A DNA stretch of 63,532 nucleotides from Streptomyces sp. H27-H5 (GCF_026627505.1 NZ_JAPNLK010000055.1:1-63532); one strand, 5' to 3'. Positions 44,829 through 55,000 are shown, numbered from the stretch's first letter. The notes: generated by a model not told the origin, from the sequence alone. Numbers and translations: made by a program.

Positions 44829-46427
44829 ATGACCGAGGCGCGCGCGGGCGGGGAGCCCGCCGACGCGACCGCCGCCGAGCTGCGGATGTGGCAGGCGTAC
44901 CGGACGGGCGGTGTCTGCGACCTCAGTGCGCGCGCCGCCGGCCGGGACGACCCGCATTCCGACCGGGTGTGGGGTCCGGAGCGCACCGTCCGGGCCCGGA
45001 CGGTCGCCCTGCTGCTGCTCCACGGCCCGCCGCCGGTGCCGGGCCGGGTCGCCTCGTTGAAGCTGCGCGGGGTGCGGATCAGCGGGCGGCTGGACCTGTC
45101 CGGGGGCACCGTCGAGCCGTACGTGGAGTTCCAGTCCTGCCGCTTCGACAGCGAGATCCAGCTGTCCGAGGCCCGGTTCGGCACGTTGCGCCTGGTCAAC
45201 TGCGCGATACCGCGGCTGGAGGCGGCCCGGCTGCACACCGAGGGTGATCTGCACCTGCCGCGCTGCCGCGTGGCGCGGGGCATACGGCTGACGGACGCGC
45301 AGATCGGCACCGACCTGCTGATCAGCCAGGCGGTGGTGCAGCGCGACAACAAGGGTCGGGCGATCGCCGCCGACGGGATGGCGGTGGCGCAGGACTTCCA
45401 GGGCGAGATGCTGGAGGCGTACGGGGAGGTCAGTCTGCGCGGCGCCAAGGTCGGCGTGTCGATGAGCCTGCGCGGGGCCCGGCTGCGCAACCCGTCGGGG
45501 CGGCGCGCGTTGAACGCCCCGCAGCTCACCGTGGAGCGGACCCTGTACCTGACCTCGGTGGCCCTGGACCACTCCCCCGGCGATTCGGGGACCCACACGC
45601 CTCCGTACGGGCTGGGCGAGACCCCGCTCGGCGGCCGGCGGGCGCAGGCCTTCGAGTGCGAGGGCGGGATGCGGCTGGACGACGGGCGGTTCGGCGACGC
45701 GATCGACTTCTACGGGGCCCGGTTCCTGCTGTCGGCGGAGCAGGAGCTGTCCCTGCGGCGGATCCAGACGCCCGAGCTGCGGTTCGTCGGCGAGCAGCCG
45801 GAGCGGGGCAGGGTGGTGCTGTCCGGGGCCAAGGTGGTCAAGCTGGTCGACATGTCGACCAGCTGGCCGGGACCTGGCCGGCTGTCGATGGAGGGGTGCT
45901 CGTACGAGCTGCTCGCGCCCCGGGGTCACTTCCCGCTGGCCCGCCGGCTGGCCTGGGTGGAGGCCGCCACGCCCGACTACTCGCCGGAGCCGTACGAGCG
46001 GCTCGCGGCGGTCCTGCGGGCGAGCGGCGAGGACGCGGACGCCCGGATGGTGCTGCTGGCCAAGCAGCGCCGGCGCCGGGCCACGCTGCCGCCTGCGGCG
46101 AAGGCCTGGGGGTACCTCCAGGACTGGACGGTGGTGTACGGCTACCGGCCGGGCCGGGCGGCCCTGTGGATGGCGGTGCTGTGGGCGGCGGGCTCGCTGC
46201 TGTTCTCCCGGCTCGACCCGCCGGCGATCAAGACGGACGAGCATCCGCACTGGAACGCCGCCCTGTACGCGCTCGATCTGCTGCTCCCGGTCGTCGATTT
46301 CGGGCAGGAGGGGCAGTGGGATCTGCGGGGTGGTTGGCAGTGGGGAGCGGCGGCCCTGGTCGTGCTGGGGTGGATCCTGGCCACGACGGTTGCGGCGGGC
46401 GCGTCACGGCTGCTGCGGCGGGGGTGA
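44829..46427 (+). CDS. Membrane protein with pentapeptide/bactofilin-like beta repeats
   Basis: 532-aa protein. Residues about 80-360 form repeated short beta-helix coils (LKLRGVRISGRLDLSGG, EVSLRGAKVGVSMSLRGARL, VVLSGAKVVKLVDMS). A basic linker follows (KQRRRRATLPP), then about three C-terminal transmembrane helices (LWMAVLWAAGSLLF and others). Homologues are often labelled oxidoreductase, but no cofactor motif is visible, so that name is not supported. The ATG at 44829 follows GGAGGGGG. Probably a membrane-tethered scaffold. Confidence 0.75.
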   Translation: MTEARAGGEPADATAAELRMWQAYRTGGVCDLSARAAGRDDPHSDRVWGPERTVRARTVALLLLHGPPPVPGRVASLKLRGVRISGRLDLSGGTVEPYVEFQSCRFDSEIQLSEARFGTLRLVNCAIPRLEAARLHTEGDLHLPRCRVARGIRLTDAQIGTDLLISQAVVQRDNKGRAIAADGMAVAQDFQGEMLEAYGEVSLRGAKVGVSMSLRGARLRNPSGRRALNAPQLTVERTLYLTSVALDHSPGDSGTHTPPYGLGETPLGGRRAQAFECEGGMRLDDGRFGDAIDFYGARFLLSAEQELSLRRIQTPELRFVGEQPERGRVVLSGAKVVKLVDMSTSWPGPGRLSMEGCSYELLAPRGHFPLARRLAWVEAATPDYSPEPYERLAAVLRASGEDADARMVLLAKQRRRRATLPPAAKAWGYLQDWTVVYGYRPGRAALWMAVLWAAGSLLFSRLDPPAIKTDEHPHWNAALYALDLLLPVVDFGQEGQWDLRGGWQWGAAALVVLGWILATTVAAGASRLLRRG

Positions 46428-46461
46428 CCGCCGCGGCCCCGCGACCACTACCCTGTGCCTC

Positions 46462-47199
46462 GTGACCACCGTTCGCCTGCCACTCTTCCCGCTGAACTCG
46501 GTGCTGTTCCCCGGCCTCGTGTTGCCGCTGAACATCTTCGAGGAGCGCTATCGCGCCATGATGCGCGAGCTGCTGAAGACGGGCGAGGACGAGCCGCGGC
46601 GCTTCGCGGTCGTCGCGATCCGCGACGGCCGGGAGGTCGCGCCGACCGCGCCCGGCCTGCCCGATCCGACGGCGTTGCCCGAGCGGGGTCCGACGGCCGG
46701 TTTCGGCGCGGACCCGATCCAGGCGTTCCACCGGGTGGGTTGCGTCGCGGACGCCGCGACGATCCGGGAGCGGGAGGACGGCAGTTTCGAGGTGCTGGCC
46801 ACCGGGACCTCCCGGGTCCGCCTGCTGTCGGTCGACGCGTCGGGGCCGTTCCTGGTCGCGGAGCTGGAGGAACTCCCCGAGGACTCGGGCGAGGGGGCGG
46901 GGGCGCTCGCCGAGGGCGTGTTGCGGGCGTTCCGGAACTACCAGAAGCGGCTGGCGGGGGCCCGTGAGCGGTCGCTGACGGGCGCCGAGCTGCCGGACGA
47001 GCCGTCGGTGGTCTCCTACCTGGTCGCCGCGGCGGCGGTGCTCGACATCCCCGCGAAGCAGCGGCTGCTCCAGGCGCCGGACACCGCGACCCGGCTCGCG
47101 GAGGAACTGAAACTGCTGCGCGCCGAGACGGCCGTGATCCGCCATCTGCCGTCGCTGCCCGCGGTGGACCTGACGCGCGCGCCGACGAGCCCGAACTGA
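46462..47199 (+). CDS. LON N-terminal (substrate-binding) domain protein
   Basis: 245-aa protein with the LON-SB fold: RLPLFPLNSVLFPGLVLPLN and IFEERYRAM at the N-terminus, VGCVADAATIREREDGSFEV in the middle and a C-terminal helical bundle. It lacks any ATPase or protease domain, so it is a stand-alone adaptor or PUA-like binding protein. The GTG start is 46462. The stop shares a base with the next ATG (TGATG), so it is coupled to the YbaK gene. Confidence 0.87.
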   Translation: MTTVRLPLFPLNSVLFPGLVLPLNIFEERYRAMMRELLKTGEDEPRRFAVVAIRDGREVAPTAPGLPDPTALPERGPTAGFGADPIQAFHRVGCVADAATIREREDGSFEVLATGTSRVRLLSVDASGPFLVAELEELPEDSGEGAGALAEGVLRAFRNYQKRLAGARERSLTGAELPDEPSVVSYLVAAAAVLDIPAKQRLLQAPDTATRLAEELKLLRAETAVIRHLPSLPAVDLTRAPTSPN

Positions 47200-47690
47200 T
47201 GGCGAAGAAGAAGTCCGGGGCGGCGACCCCGGCGATAGCGGCCCTCACCGCGGCGGCGGCGGAGTTCACTGTGCACTCCTACGAGCACGACCCCGCGCAC
47301 CCCTCGTACGGCCAGGAGGCCGCGGAGGCGATGGGGGTATCCCCCACGCAGGTGTTCAAGACGCTCGTCACGGACGTGGACGGAGTGCTCACGGTGGCGG
47401 TGGTCCCGGTGTCGGGATCGCTGGACCTGAAGGCCCTGGCGGTGGCCGTGGGCGCCAAGCGGGCCTCGATGGCCGAGCCGGCCCTGGCGGAGCGCACCAC
47501 GGGCTACGTCCTGGGCGGCATCTCGCCGCTGGGTCAGCGCAAGCGGCTGCGGACGGTGCTCGACGCCTCGGCGACCGCCCACCCGACGATCTGTGTCTCG
47601 GCGGGCCGTCGCGGCCTGGAGGTCGAACTCCCGCCGGCGACGTTGACGGAGCTCCTGGGGGCCGTGCTGGCCCCCATCTCCCGCCCGTAG
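47199..47690 (+). CDS. ybaK: Cys-tRNA(Pro) deacylase, YbaK/EbsC family
   Basis: 163-aa trans-editing enzyme that hydrolyses cysteine mischarged on tRNA-Pro. The catalytic lysine lies in VFKTLVTDVDG, with GYVLGGISPLGQRKRLRTVLD and ICVSAGRRGLEVEL. Length and motifs are typical. Coupled to the upstream LON-domain gene and followed by a UUCG-loop terminator. Confidence 0.9.
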   Translation: MAKKKSGAATPAIAALTAAAAEFTVHSYEHDPAHPSYGQEAAEAMGVSPTQVFKTLVTDVDGVLTVAVVPVSGSLDLKALAVAVGAKRASMAEPALAERTTGYVLGGISPLGQRKRLRTVLDASATAHPTICVSAGRRGLEVELPPATLTELLGAVLAPISRP

Positions 47691-47698
47691 CCCGTTCG

Positions 47699-47720
47699 GC
47701 CCGACCCTTCGGGGTCGGGC
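47699..47720. terminator. UUCG-tetraloop terminator
   Basis: GCCCGACCC-TTCG-GGGTCGGGC gives a 9-bp perfect stem with a stable UUCG loop between convergent ybaK and the DUF2567 gene. Confidence 0.85.
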
Positions 47721-47730
47721 GCCGGTGTGG

Positions 47731-48387
47731 TCAGGGGCGGGGCGGCTCGGGCGACGGGTCGTTGGCGTGGGCGTGCGCGGGCGGGTAGGGCGCGCCGTAC
47801 CACTCGAAGTCCGGCTCGGGGTCCTTCGGCGTGAACGCGGCCGTCAGGCCCAGGTGGGCGGCCACCGCGACCATCGGCCACGCCAGCAGCACCCCGTGGG
47901 CCAGCAGCTGGAGCGGCGCGTCGAAGGGGACGCCCTTGCCCGCCTTCAGCGCGGCCGCCGCCAGGTCGGACGTGGGGCCGAGCCACAGGCCCAGCCGCCA
48001 CCCCACCAGCGCGGCGAAGCAGGACCCCACCGCGAGACCGACGACGAGCGGCACGCCGCCCCGGCGCCGCCACAGGAAGGTCCCCACCCCGCTCAGCAGC
48101 CCGAATCCGGCGGCGAGCAGCAGGAAGGTGGCGTCGGACCCGATCCGGGACTCGCTCTCGGTGTCCCGCAGGAAGACGGCCTCCCCGTTGGACACGTACT
48201 GGACCCTGGGCGCGAGCCAGACCCACAACACCCCGAGCAGGACGCCCGCCACCGCCACCACGAGGGCGACGCCGGCCCCGTCTCGGACGTCGGCGGGGGT
48301 GATCCCCCCGGCGGCGTCGCGCGGCTTCTCGGGCGGGAGCGCCGGCGGGTCGAACGGGGACGGCGGCGGGGTCACGGCTTCGGTCAC
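47731..48387 (-). CDS. DUF2567 membrane protein
   Basis: 218-aa protein with four predicted transmembrane helices (about residues 38-57, 88-106, 113-130, 162-182), a Pro-rich N-terminus and a His/Pro-rich C-terminal tail. It matches the actinobacterial DUF2567 family, function unknown. The GTG start is at 48387. It lies 34 nt after the ABC permease stop and may be the third gene of that transcript. Confidence 0.75.
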   Translation of the reverse strand: MTEAVTPPPSPFDPPALPPEKPRDAAGGITPADVRDGAGVALVVAVAGVLLGVLWVWLAPRVQYVSNGEAVFLRDTESESRIGSDATFLLLAAGFGLLSGVGTFLWRRRGGVPLVVGLAVGSCFAALVGWRLGLWLGPTSDLAAAALKAGKGVPFDAPLQLLAHGVLLAWPMVAVAAHLGLTAAFTPKDPEPDFEWYGAPYPPAHAHANDPSPEPPRP

Positions 48388-48421
48388 CCCCACATCGTGC
48401 CAGGTGCGGCGGGCACCGGCC

Positions 48422-49192
48422 TCAGCGGACCGCCGCACGGCGGTACGCCCAGGTGGCGACGGCGAGGGACAGCGTGCCGACCACCGCGCACACCCCGAGG
48501 TCGAGGAGGACCGCCGCCCAGTCGGGGTGCGGCTCGAAGGTGCGGGCGAAGGCCTCGACGCCGTACGTGGACGGCAGCAGGTCCCGCGCCCAGACGACGA
48601 CCTCGGGCATCCGCTCGGGCGGCAGGACGCCCAGCAGCAGCGCGGCCGACATGCCGAGCTGTCCGGCCAGCGTGGCCAGTTCCTGCCGGGGGGCGAGCAG
48701 GCCCAGCGCGGCGCCGAGTCCGGCGAGCGCGGCACCGGCGAGCGGCACCACGGCGGCCAGGATCCACAGCCCCCCCATCGGCAGCCCGAACAGGAGGCAG
48801 CCGAAGAGGGCCGTGACCAGGGTTCCCGGCAGGGTGAAGGAGGCGTACGCGGCGGCCGCGCCGAGCACGACGGACGCGGGCGGCACCGGCAGGGTCGCGT
48901 AGTGGTCGAGCCCGCCGCTGGCCCGGAGCTGGCCGAAGTACTGGGCGAGCAGGTTCAACGCGACGAAGGCGACGACCAGGACGGACGAGCCGGCGACGAC
49001 GGCGCGGGCCTCGGAGCCCCCGTCGACCACGCCCCGCATCAGGATCATGATCCCGACGGACTGGAAGGTCGCCACGAACAGCAGCGGGATCCGCGCCACG
49101 CGCGCCCGGGACAACTGCGCCCGGTACACGGCGGCCAGCGCCGGGAAGAAGCGGGCTCGGGGAGCCAGCACTCCGACAGCAGCGGCACTCAC
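48422..49192 (-). CDS. ABC transporter permease (ABC-2 type)
   Basis: 256-aa membrane protein with six predicted helices and the ABC2-membrane pattern, including LNLLAQYFGQLRASGGLDHYA, TLPVPPASVVLG and a final LPSTYGVEAFAR segment. It is the membrane half of an exporter. The GTG start overlaps the stop of the ATPase gene (GTGA), so the pair forms one complex. Likely exports a drug, lipid or peptide; substrate unknown. Confidence 0.87.
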   Translation of the reverse strand: MSAAAVGVLAPRARFFPALAAVYRAQLSRARVARIPLLFVATFQSVGIMILMRGVVDGGSEARAVVAGSSVLVVAFVALNLLAQYFGQLRASGGLDHYATLPVPPASVVLGAAAAYASFTLPGTLVTALFGCLLFGLPMGGLWILAAVVPLAGAALAGLGAALGLLAPRQELATLAGQLGMSAALLLGVLPPERMPEVVVWARDLLPSTYGVEAFARTFEPHPDWAAVLLDLGVCAVVGTLSLAVATWAYRRAAVR

Positions 49193-50229
49193 GACTTGAC
49201 CAGCCCCTTCGATACGCGCCCGCCCAGGGCCAGGTAGACGTCCTCCAGGCTCGGCGTGGCCAGAGTGAAGTCGTCGAGCGCGGCGAAGGCGGGGCTGCCG
49301 GTCATGGCGGCGACCGCGGCGCGCGCCTCGTCGGGGCCCAGCCTGAGCACCCACCGCCTTCCCGATTCGGCGGCCCGCGGGGCCAGCGCCGCGACCTCCG
49401 GCACCTCCAGCGGCGCGGTGGTCCGCCACACCAGTTCCAGCCTGACCTCGCCGGAGACCTTGGCCTTGAGCCCGGCCGGGGTGTCGCAGGCGATGACCTT
49501 GCCCTGGTCGATGACGGCGACCCGGTCCAGCACGGTCTCGGCCTCTATGACGTTGTGGGTGACGAGCAGGACGGTGGCGCCGTGTTGGGCGCGGCGCCGG
49601 TCCACGGCGGCCCAGACGGCCCGTCGGGCGACCGGGTCCATGCCGGTGGTGGGTTCGTCGAGGACCAGGAGGGCCCGTTCGCCGACGAGGGCGGCGGCGA
49701 AGCAGGCCAGCCGGCGTTGTCCGCCGGAGAGCTTCTTCAGGGCCCGGCCGGCGATCCCGGTCAGGCCGAGTTCCTCCAGGACCTCGTCGCGTGCGGCCCG
49801 TGCGGCCCGCGCGTGGAGCCCGCGCAGCCGGCCCGTGGTCTCGGCGGCCAGGGACACCGTGAGCTCGTCCAGGGCGGTGGATTCCTGCCCGAGGTAGGCG
49901 AGCAGTCGCGAGGCGCGCTCGGGGTGGCGCACGAGGTCGTGGCCGAGCAGGGTGACGGAGCCCGCGTCGGGCTTCATGAGGCCGGTCAACTGGCGGACGA
50001 GCGTGGACTTGCCGGCGCCGTTGGGCCCGAGGAGGCCGAAGATCTCGCCGCGTCCCACGTCCAGGGAGATCCCGTCGGTGGCGCGGGTCTCGGGCAGGGC
50101 GGGCGCGCCGCGCCGGCCGCGTACGGCGGGGTACGTCTTGACCAGGTCACGCACCGCGCAAACCACGTCGGAGGCCGCTTCCGCGGCTGCTGCCGTGCCC
50201 TGTCTCGCTGATGCTGTGCCCGTACTCAC
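49189..50229 (-). CDS. ABC transporter ATP-binding protein
   Basis: 346-aa DrrA-type ATPase. Walker A GPNGAGKST, Q-loop YLGQES, signature LSGGQRRL, Walker B LLVLDEPTTGMD and H-loop LLVTHN are all present. The first 40 residues include a VKTYPAVRGRRG entry strand. A C-terminal extension (about 260-346) is typical of daunorubicin-type exporters. The GTG start is 50229. Drives the adjacent permease. Confidence 0.93.
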   Translation of the reverse strand: MSTGTASARQGTAAAAEAASDVVCAVRDLVKTYPAVRGRRGAPALPETRATDGISLDVGRGEIFGLLGPNGAGKSTLVRQLTGLMKPDAGSVTLLGHDLVRHPERASRLLAYLGQESTALDELTVSLAAETTGRLRGLHARAARAARDEVLEELGLTGIAGRALKKLSGGQRRLACFAAALVGERALLVLDEPTTGMDPVARRAVWAAVDRRRAQHGATVLLVTHNVIEAETVLDRVAVIDQGKVIACDTPAGLKAKVSGEVRLELVWRTTAPLEVPEVAALAPRAAESGRRWVLRLGPDEARAAVAAMTGSPAFAALDDFTLATPSLEDVYLALGGRVSKGLVKS

Positions 50230-50256
50230 GAGGGAGCAGCCTACGCGGCTCCGCCC

Positions 50257-51549
50257 TCACTCGGCCGCCGGGGGCGTCGGCGTCCCCGGCGGCGCGGGCA
50301 CCGCGGCGGGCGGACCGGCCACGTGTTCGGCGGCCGCCCGGACGTCGATCTCCCGCCAGAAGCCGGCCCGGATGGCGTACCGGTCGTGCTCGTCGATCTG
50401 GTCGTCCTTGTGCGCGAGGAGTCCGAAGCGGGCGGCGTAGCGCAGCAGCTCACCGTCGATGCGGTGCGGGATCCGGGGGTACATGGTGGCCAGTTTCTGG
50501 AGGTGGACGCTCTCGGGGAGCCGTTCCATCCAGCGGCGCGCGAAGACCTGGCCGACCTCGAAGGGATCGCCGCCGACGGTGGTGATGTCCTCCTCGCGGT
50601 CGGCCCAGCGCTGTTCGGCGGAGGTGAGTTGGGCGAGGGTGGGCAGCGAGGCGGTCTCGGCGGGTTCCCCGAGCGGTCCGGCCCGGTCGACCCAGCCCTT
50701 GTCGGAGGACCAGCGCAGGGCGCTCCCGGCGGGGGCGGCCGACTGGCCGTTGTGGGTGGGTGCGGCGGCCCCGGGGGCGCGCAGGGCGGCGAGGTCCTTG
50801 GGCGTGGGGACGGGCCGGGCGCCTTCGGTGACGGGCGGCGGTACGGGCGCGCCGCGCTCGGCGGCGTCCGCCGCGGTGGTGGAGGCGCCGTTGCGGGCGG
50901 CCTCGGCCAGGGCCGCCTCGGGCAGCGGCGCGGAAAGGATCGCGGCGATCTCCGGGCGCGGCGCGGGGGCCGGGGAGCACAGGCCGGCGAGGTCCTTGGC
51001 GCGGACGGCCCGGGTGATCCAGGCGCGGTCCAGGACCCGGCGTTCGTCGGCCTCGGCGACGAGGTCCTCGGACTGGTTGTAGTCCCCGTCGGCGGCCTGG
51101 ACGGCCCACAGGTGGACGGCGACCCCGTGTTCCTTGGCGGACATCAGACCGGGCAGCAGGTCGCCGTCCCCGGTCACCAGGACCACGTCGGAACAGGCGC
51201 GGTTGCGGGCCAGCTCGGTCAGCTCGGCGTGCATGGCCGCGTCCACGCCCTTCTGGGCCCAGCGGCCGTCGCTGCGGGTCAGCGCGCCGAGCCGGACGGT
51301 GACGCGGGGCATCACGCGCAGCCTGCGGTGTTCGGGCTGGGGCACCCGGTCGGGCGCGCCGTCGAACCAGTAGATCCGCAGCAGGGGCTGTTCGGTGTCC
51401 GCCTCCGCCCGTTCGCGCAGGCCCTGGATGAGGGCGGCGTGGTCGACGGTGATGCGGGAGCGGGAGGGCTCCCCTGCGAGAAGGCTCGCGGCGGCGCCCA
51501 GCAGATAGCCGGCGTCCACCAGGACGACGCAGCGGTCCACGCGTTCCAC
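50257..51549 (-). CDS. NYN-domain protein (PIN-like putative RNase)
   Basis: 430-aa protein. The N-terminal NYN/LabA-like domain (1-165) has the acidic metal site at D12 (VVLVDAGYL), YWFDG, KGVDAAMHAEL and VLVTGDGDLLPG. A long Ala/Pro-rich linker follows, then a C-terminal winged-helix or OST-HTH-like region (VFARRWMERLPESVHLQKLA). NYN proteins are predicted metal-dependent nucleases in RNA processing. GTG 51549 is used; a second GTG at 51540 is possible. Confidence 0.83.
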   Translation of the reverse strand: MERVDRCVVLVDAGYLLGAAASLLAGEPSRSRITVDHAALIQGLRERAEADTEQPLLRIYWFDGAPDRVPQPEHRRLRVMPRVTVRLGALTRSDGRWAQKGVDAAMHAELTELARNRACSDVVLVTGDGDLLPGLMSAKEHGVAVHLWAVQAADGDYNQSEDLVAEADERRVLDRAWITRAVRAKDLAGLCSPAPAPRPEIAAILSAPLPEAALAEAARNGASTTAADAAERGAPVPPPVTEGARPVPTPKDLAALRAPGAAAPTHNGQSAAPAGSALRWSSDKGWVDRAGPLGEPAETASLPTLAQLTSAEQRWADREEDITTVGGDPFEVGQVFARRWMERLPESVHLQKLATMYPRIPHRIDGELLRYAARFGLLAHKDDQIDEHDRYAIRAGFWREIDVRAAAEHVAGPPAAVPAPPGTPTPPAAE

Positions 51550-51762
51550 CCTCTTCCCTGGGGGTCCTCGATAAGTTTTCCCCGAGTCTGCCCGACCGCA
51601 AGGACGTTGACGGCCGGAACTCGATCATCGGCGTGGCGTATCTCCCGACTACCGGCGGACGGGGCACCGGCTACGCGCAGTAATGATCCAAAATGCGCGG
51701 TTTATGGTGCTGTGTGAGTGTGAAGGCGGCCCTGGCCCCTACACCCCCCACGGAGGCTTCCC

Positions 51763-51930
51763 ATGGCCAAGAACAAGAACCGCCAGCAGCCCGCCAAGTC
51801 CCAGGAACGCTCGTCGGCGCAGGATCCGGGCAAGAGCTCGATGGAATCCACGCCCGAGCCCTCGCCGTCGGCGCCGAGTCCGATGCACATGGCCGGCAAG
51901 CGCAAGGAAAAGAAGTTCGGCCACAACTGA
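51763..51930 (+). CDS. 55-aa hydrophilic Lys/Ser/Pro-rich protein
   Basis: A short gene with ATG 51763, 6 nt after a GGAGG ribosome site (51752-51756). It encodes 55 residues starting MAKNKNRQQPAKSQERSSAQ and ending HMAGKRKEKKFGHN. The peptide is very polar, without a membrane segment or known domain. Its ends resemble a small family of Streptomyces proteins I recall with MAKNKN and FGHN termini. A strong terminator follows. Function unknown. Confidence 0.78.
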   Translation: MAKNKNRQQPAKSQERSSAQDPGKSSMESTPEPSPSAPSPMHMAGKRKEKKFGHN

Positions 51931-51995
51931 CCCGGCCGACAGCACCGACCCGACCGACGGCCGGCACCACCCGCGGCTGATCGGTCGGACAGGAC

Positions 51996-52029
51996 GAAGG
52001 GCGCGCCCGGTTCCCCGGGCGCGCCCTTC
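51996..52029. terminator. Bidirectional terminator between 55-aa gene and dnaE
   Basis: A perfect 15-bp stem (GAAGGGCGCGCCCGG paired with CCGGGCGCGCCCTTC) with a TTCC loop lies 65 nt beyond the small gene and 57 nt beyond the dnaE stop. Confidence 0.9.
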
Positions 52030-52034
52030 CTCGT

Positions 52035-52076
52035 CTCGTGCGCGGCGTGGCGCCGCTCGTGCGCGGCGTGGCGCCG
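52035..52076. repeat. Perfect 21-bp tandem duplication
   Basis: Two identical 21-bp units (52035-52055 and 52056-52076; unit starts CTCGTGCGCGGCGTGGCGCC) lie directly between the terminator and the dnaE stop codon. Non-coding; likely slippage duplication. Confidence 0.85.
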
Positions 52077-52086
52077 CCGGCGGCGG

Positions 52087-55000
52087 CTAGCCGGCCAGGC
52101 AGGCCGGGCCGAGCAGCACCTTCAGGTCGCCGAACAGCGCCGGGTCGGGCTTGACCCGGTGCTTGTCGAGGCGGAGCACGGTGGTGGTGCGCGGCCCCTG
52201 GAGCTTGATCCGCACCTCGGTGTTGCCGTGGTGGTGGCGCAGGATCTCGCCCAGACGGGTCACCATCGGCGGGGTCACCTTGACGGTCGGGATGGTGAGG
52301 ACGACGGGCGCGTTGGTGCCGGCCGAGGAGAGGTCGGGAACCATCATCTCCATCGCCACCAGCCGCGGGACGTCCTCGCGCTTGTCCAGGCGGCCCTTGA
52401 CGAAGACGACCGTGTCCTCGACCAGCTGGGTGGAGACGAGCTGGTAGGTGGCCGGGAAGAACATGCACTCGATGGAGCCGGCCAGGTCCTCGACGGTGGC
52501 GATGGCCCAGGCGTTGCCCTGCTTGGTCATCTTGCGCTGGAGGCCCGAGATGATGCCGCCGATGGTGACGACCGCGCCGTCGGAGTGCTCGCCGCCGGTG
52601 AGCTGGGAGATGCCCGCGTCCGTCTTGTCGGAGAGGACGTGTTCCAGGCCGAAGAGCGGGTGGTCGGAGACGTAGAGGCCGAGCATCTCGCGCTCCTGGG
52701 CGAGCAGGTACGACTTCTCCCACTCCACGTCGGAGAACTCGACGTCGAGGCCGAAGCCCGGCTCGTCGCTCGCGCCCTCGTCACCCATCCCGCCGAAGAG
52801 GTCGAACTGTCCCTCGGCCTCCTTGCGCTTCACCGCGACCACGTTGTCGATCATCGGTTCGTGGTGGGCGACCAGGCCCTTGCGTGTGTGGCCCATCTCG
52901 TCGAAGGCGCCGGCCTTGATCAGCGACTCGACCGTCCGCTTGTTGCAGACGACGGCCTCGACCTTGTCCAGGAAGTCGGGGAAGGTCGAGTACTTCCCCT
53001 TGGCCTTCCTCGTCTTGATGATCGAGTCGACCACGTTGTTGCCGACGTTGCGGACGGCGGTGAGGCCGAAGAGGATCACGTCGTCGCCCTGGGCGGCGAA
53101 GTTCGGCTCGGACTCGTTCACGTTCGGCGGGAGCACCTTGATGCCCATGCGCCGGCACTCGTTCAGGTAGATCGCGGACTTGTCCTTGTCGTCCTTGACC
53201 GACGTGAGCAGGCCCGCCATGTACTCGGCGGGGAAGTTCGCCTTGAGGTAGGCGGTCCAGTAGGAAACCAGCCCGTACGCGGCCGAGTGCGCCTTGTTGA
53301 AGGCGTAGCCGGCGAAGGGCACCAGCACGTCCCACAGCGCCTTGATCGCCTGGTCGCTGAAGCCCTTCTTCTTGGCCCCCTCCTCGAAGATGACGAAGTT
53401 CTTCGCCAGCTCCTCGGGCTTCTTCTTGCCCATCACGCGGCGCAGGATGTCGGCCTCGCCGAGCGAGTAGCCGGCGATGATCTGCGCGGCCTTCTGCACC
53501 TGCTCCTGGTACACGATCAGGCCGTAGGTGACCGCGAGGACCTCTTCGAGGGGCCCTTCCAGCTCCGGGTGGATCGGGGTGATCTCCTGCTGCTTGTTCT
53601 TGCGCAGGGCGTAGTTCGTGTGCGAGTTCATGCCCATCGGGCCCGGCCGGTACAGGGCCGAGACGGCGGAGATGTCCTCGAAGTTGTCGGGCTTCATCAG
53701 GCGCAGCAGGGAGCGCATGGGGCCGCCGTCGAACTGGAAGACGCCGAGGGTGTCACCGCGGCCGAGCAGTTCGAAGGTCTTGGGGTCGTCGAGCGGGAGA
53801 CCGAGGAGATCGATGTCGATCCCCTTGTTGGCCTTCACCATCTTGACGGCGTCGTCCATGATCGTGAGGTTGCGCAGGCCGAGGAAGTCCATCTTCAGCA
53901 GGCCGAGCGACTCGCAGCTCGGATAGTCCCACTGGGTGATGGTGACGCCGTCGGTGTGCCGTACCCAGACGGGCACGTGGTCGGTGATCGTCTCGCTGGA
54001 CATGATCACGCCGGCGGCGTGCACGCCCATCTGCCGGACCAGGCCCTCGACGCCCATGGCGGTGTCGATGACCTTCTTCACGTCGGGCTCGTTCTCGTAC
54101 ATCCCGCGGATCTCGCCGGCCTCGCCGTAGCGCGGGTGCTTGGGGTCGAGGATGCCGGAGAGCGGGATGCCCTTGCCGAGGACGTCGGCGGGCATGGCCT
54201 TGGTGAGCCGGTCGCCCATGGCGTACGGGTAGCCGAGGACGCGGGCGGAGTCCTTGATCGCGTTCTTGGCCTTGATGGTGCCGTAGGTGCCGATCATGGC
54301 GACCTTGTCGGCGCCGTACTTCTCGGTCACGTACCGGATCACCTCGACGCGCCTGCGCTCGTCGAAGTCGATGTCGACATCGGGCATGGAGACGCGCTCG
54401 GGGTTCAGGAAGCGCTCGAAGATCAGACCGTGGGTGAGCGGGTCGAGGTCGGTGATGCCCATGGCGTACGCGACGATCGAGCCGGCCGCGGAGCCTCGTC
54501 CCGGGCCGACCGCGATGCCCTGGTTCTTGGCCCACATGATGAAGTCGGCGACCACGAGGAAGTAGCCGGGGAAGCCCATCGAGATGATCGTGTCCATCTC
54601 GTACTCGGCCTGCTTCATCCGGTCGTCCGGAATGCCCCCGGGGTAGCGGCGGTCCATGCCGCGCATGGTCTCCTCGCGGAACCAGGTGACCTCGGTGTAG
54701 CCGTCCGGGATGTCGAACTTCGGCATCAGGTTCCGGAACTGGAACATGCCCTCGGTGTCGACCTGCTCCGCGACCAGCCGGGTGTTGGCGCAGCCTTCCT
54801 GCCAGGCGTCCGAGGAGTCGATGGCGTACATCTCCTCCGTGGACTTCAGGTAGTAACCGGTGCCGTCGAAGCGGAAGCGGTCCGGGTCGGAGAGGTTCTT
54901 GCCGGTCTGGATGCACAGCAGCGCGTCGTGGGCGGTGGCCTCGGCGGCGTAGGTGTAGTGCGAGTCGTTCGTGACCAGCGGCGGGATGCCGAGCTTCTTG

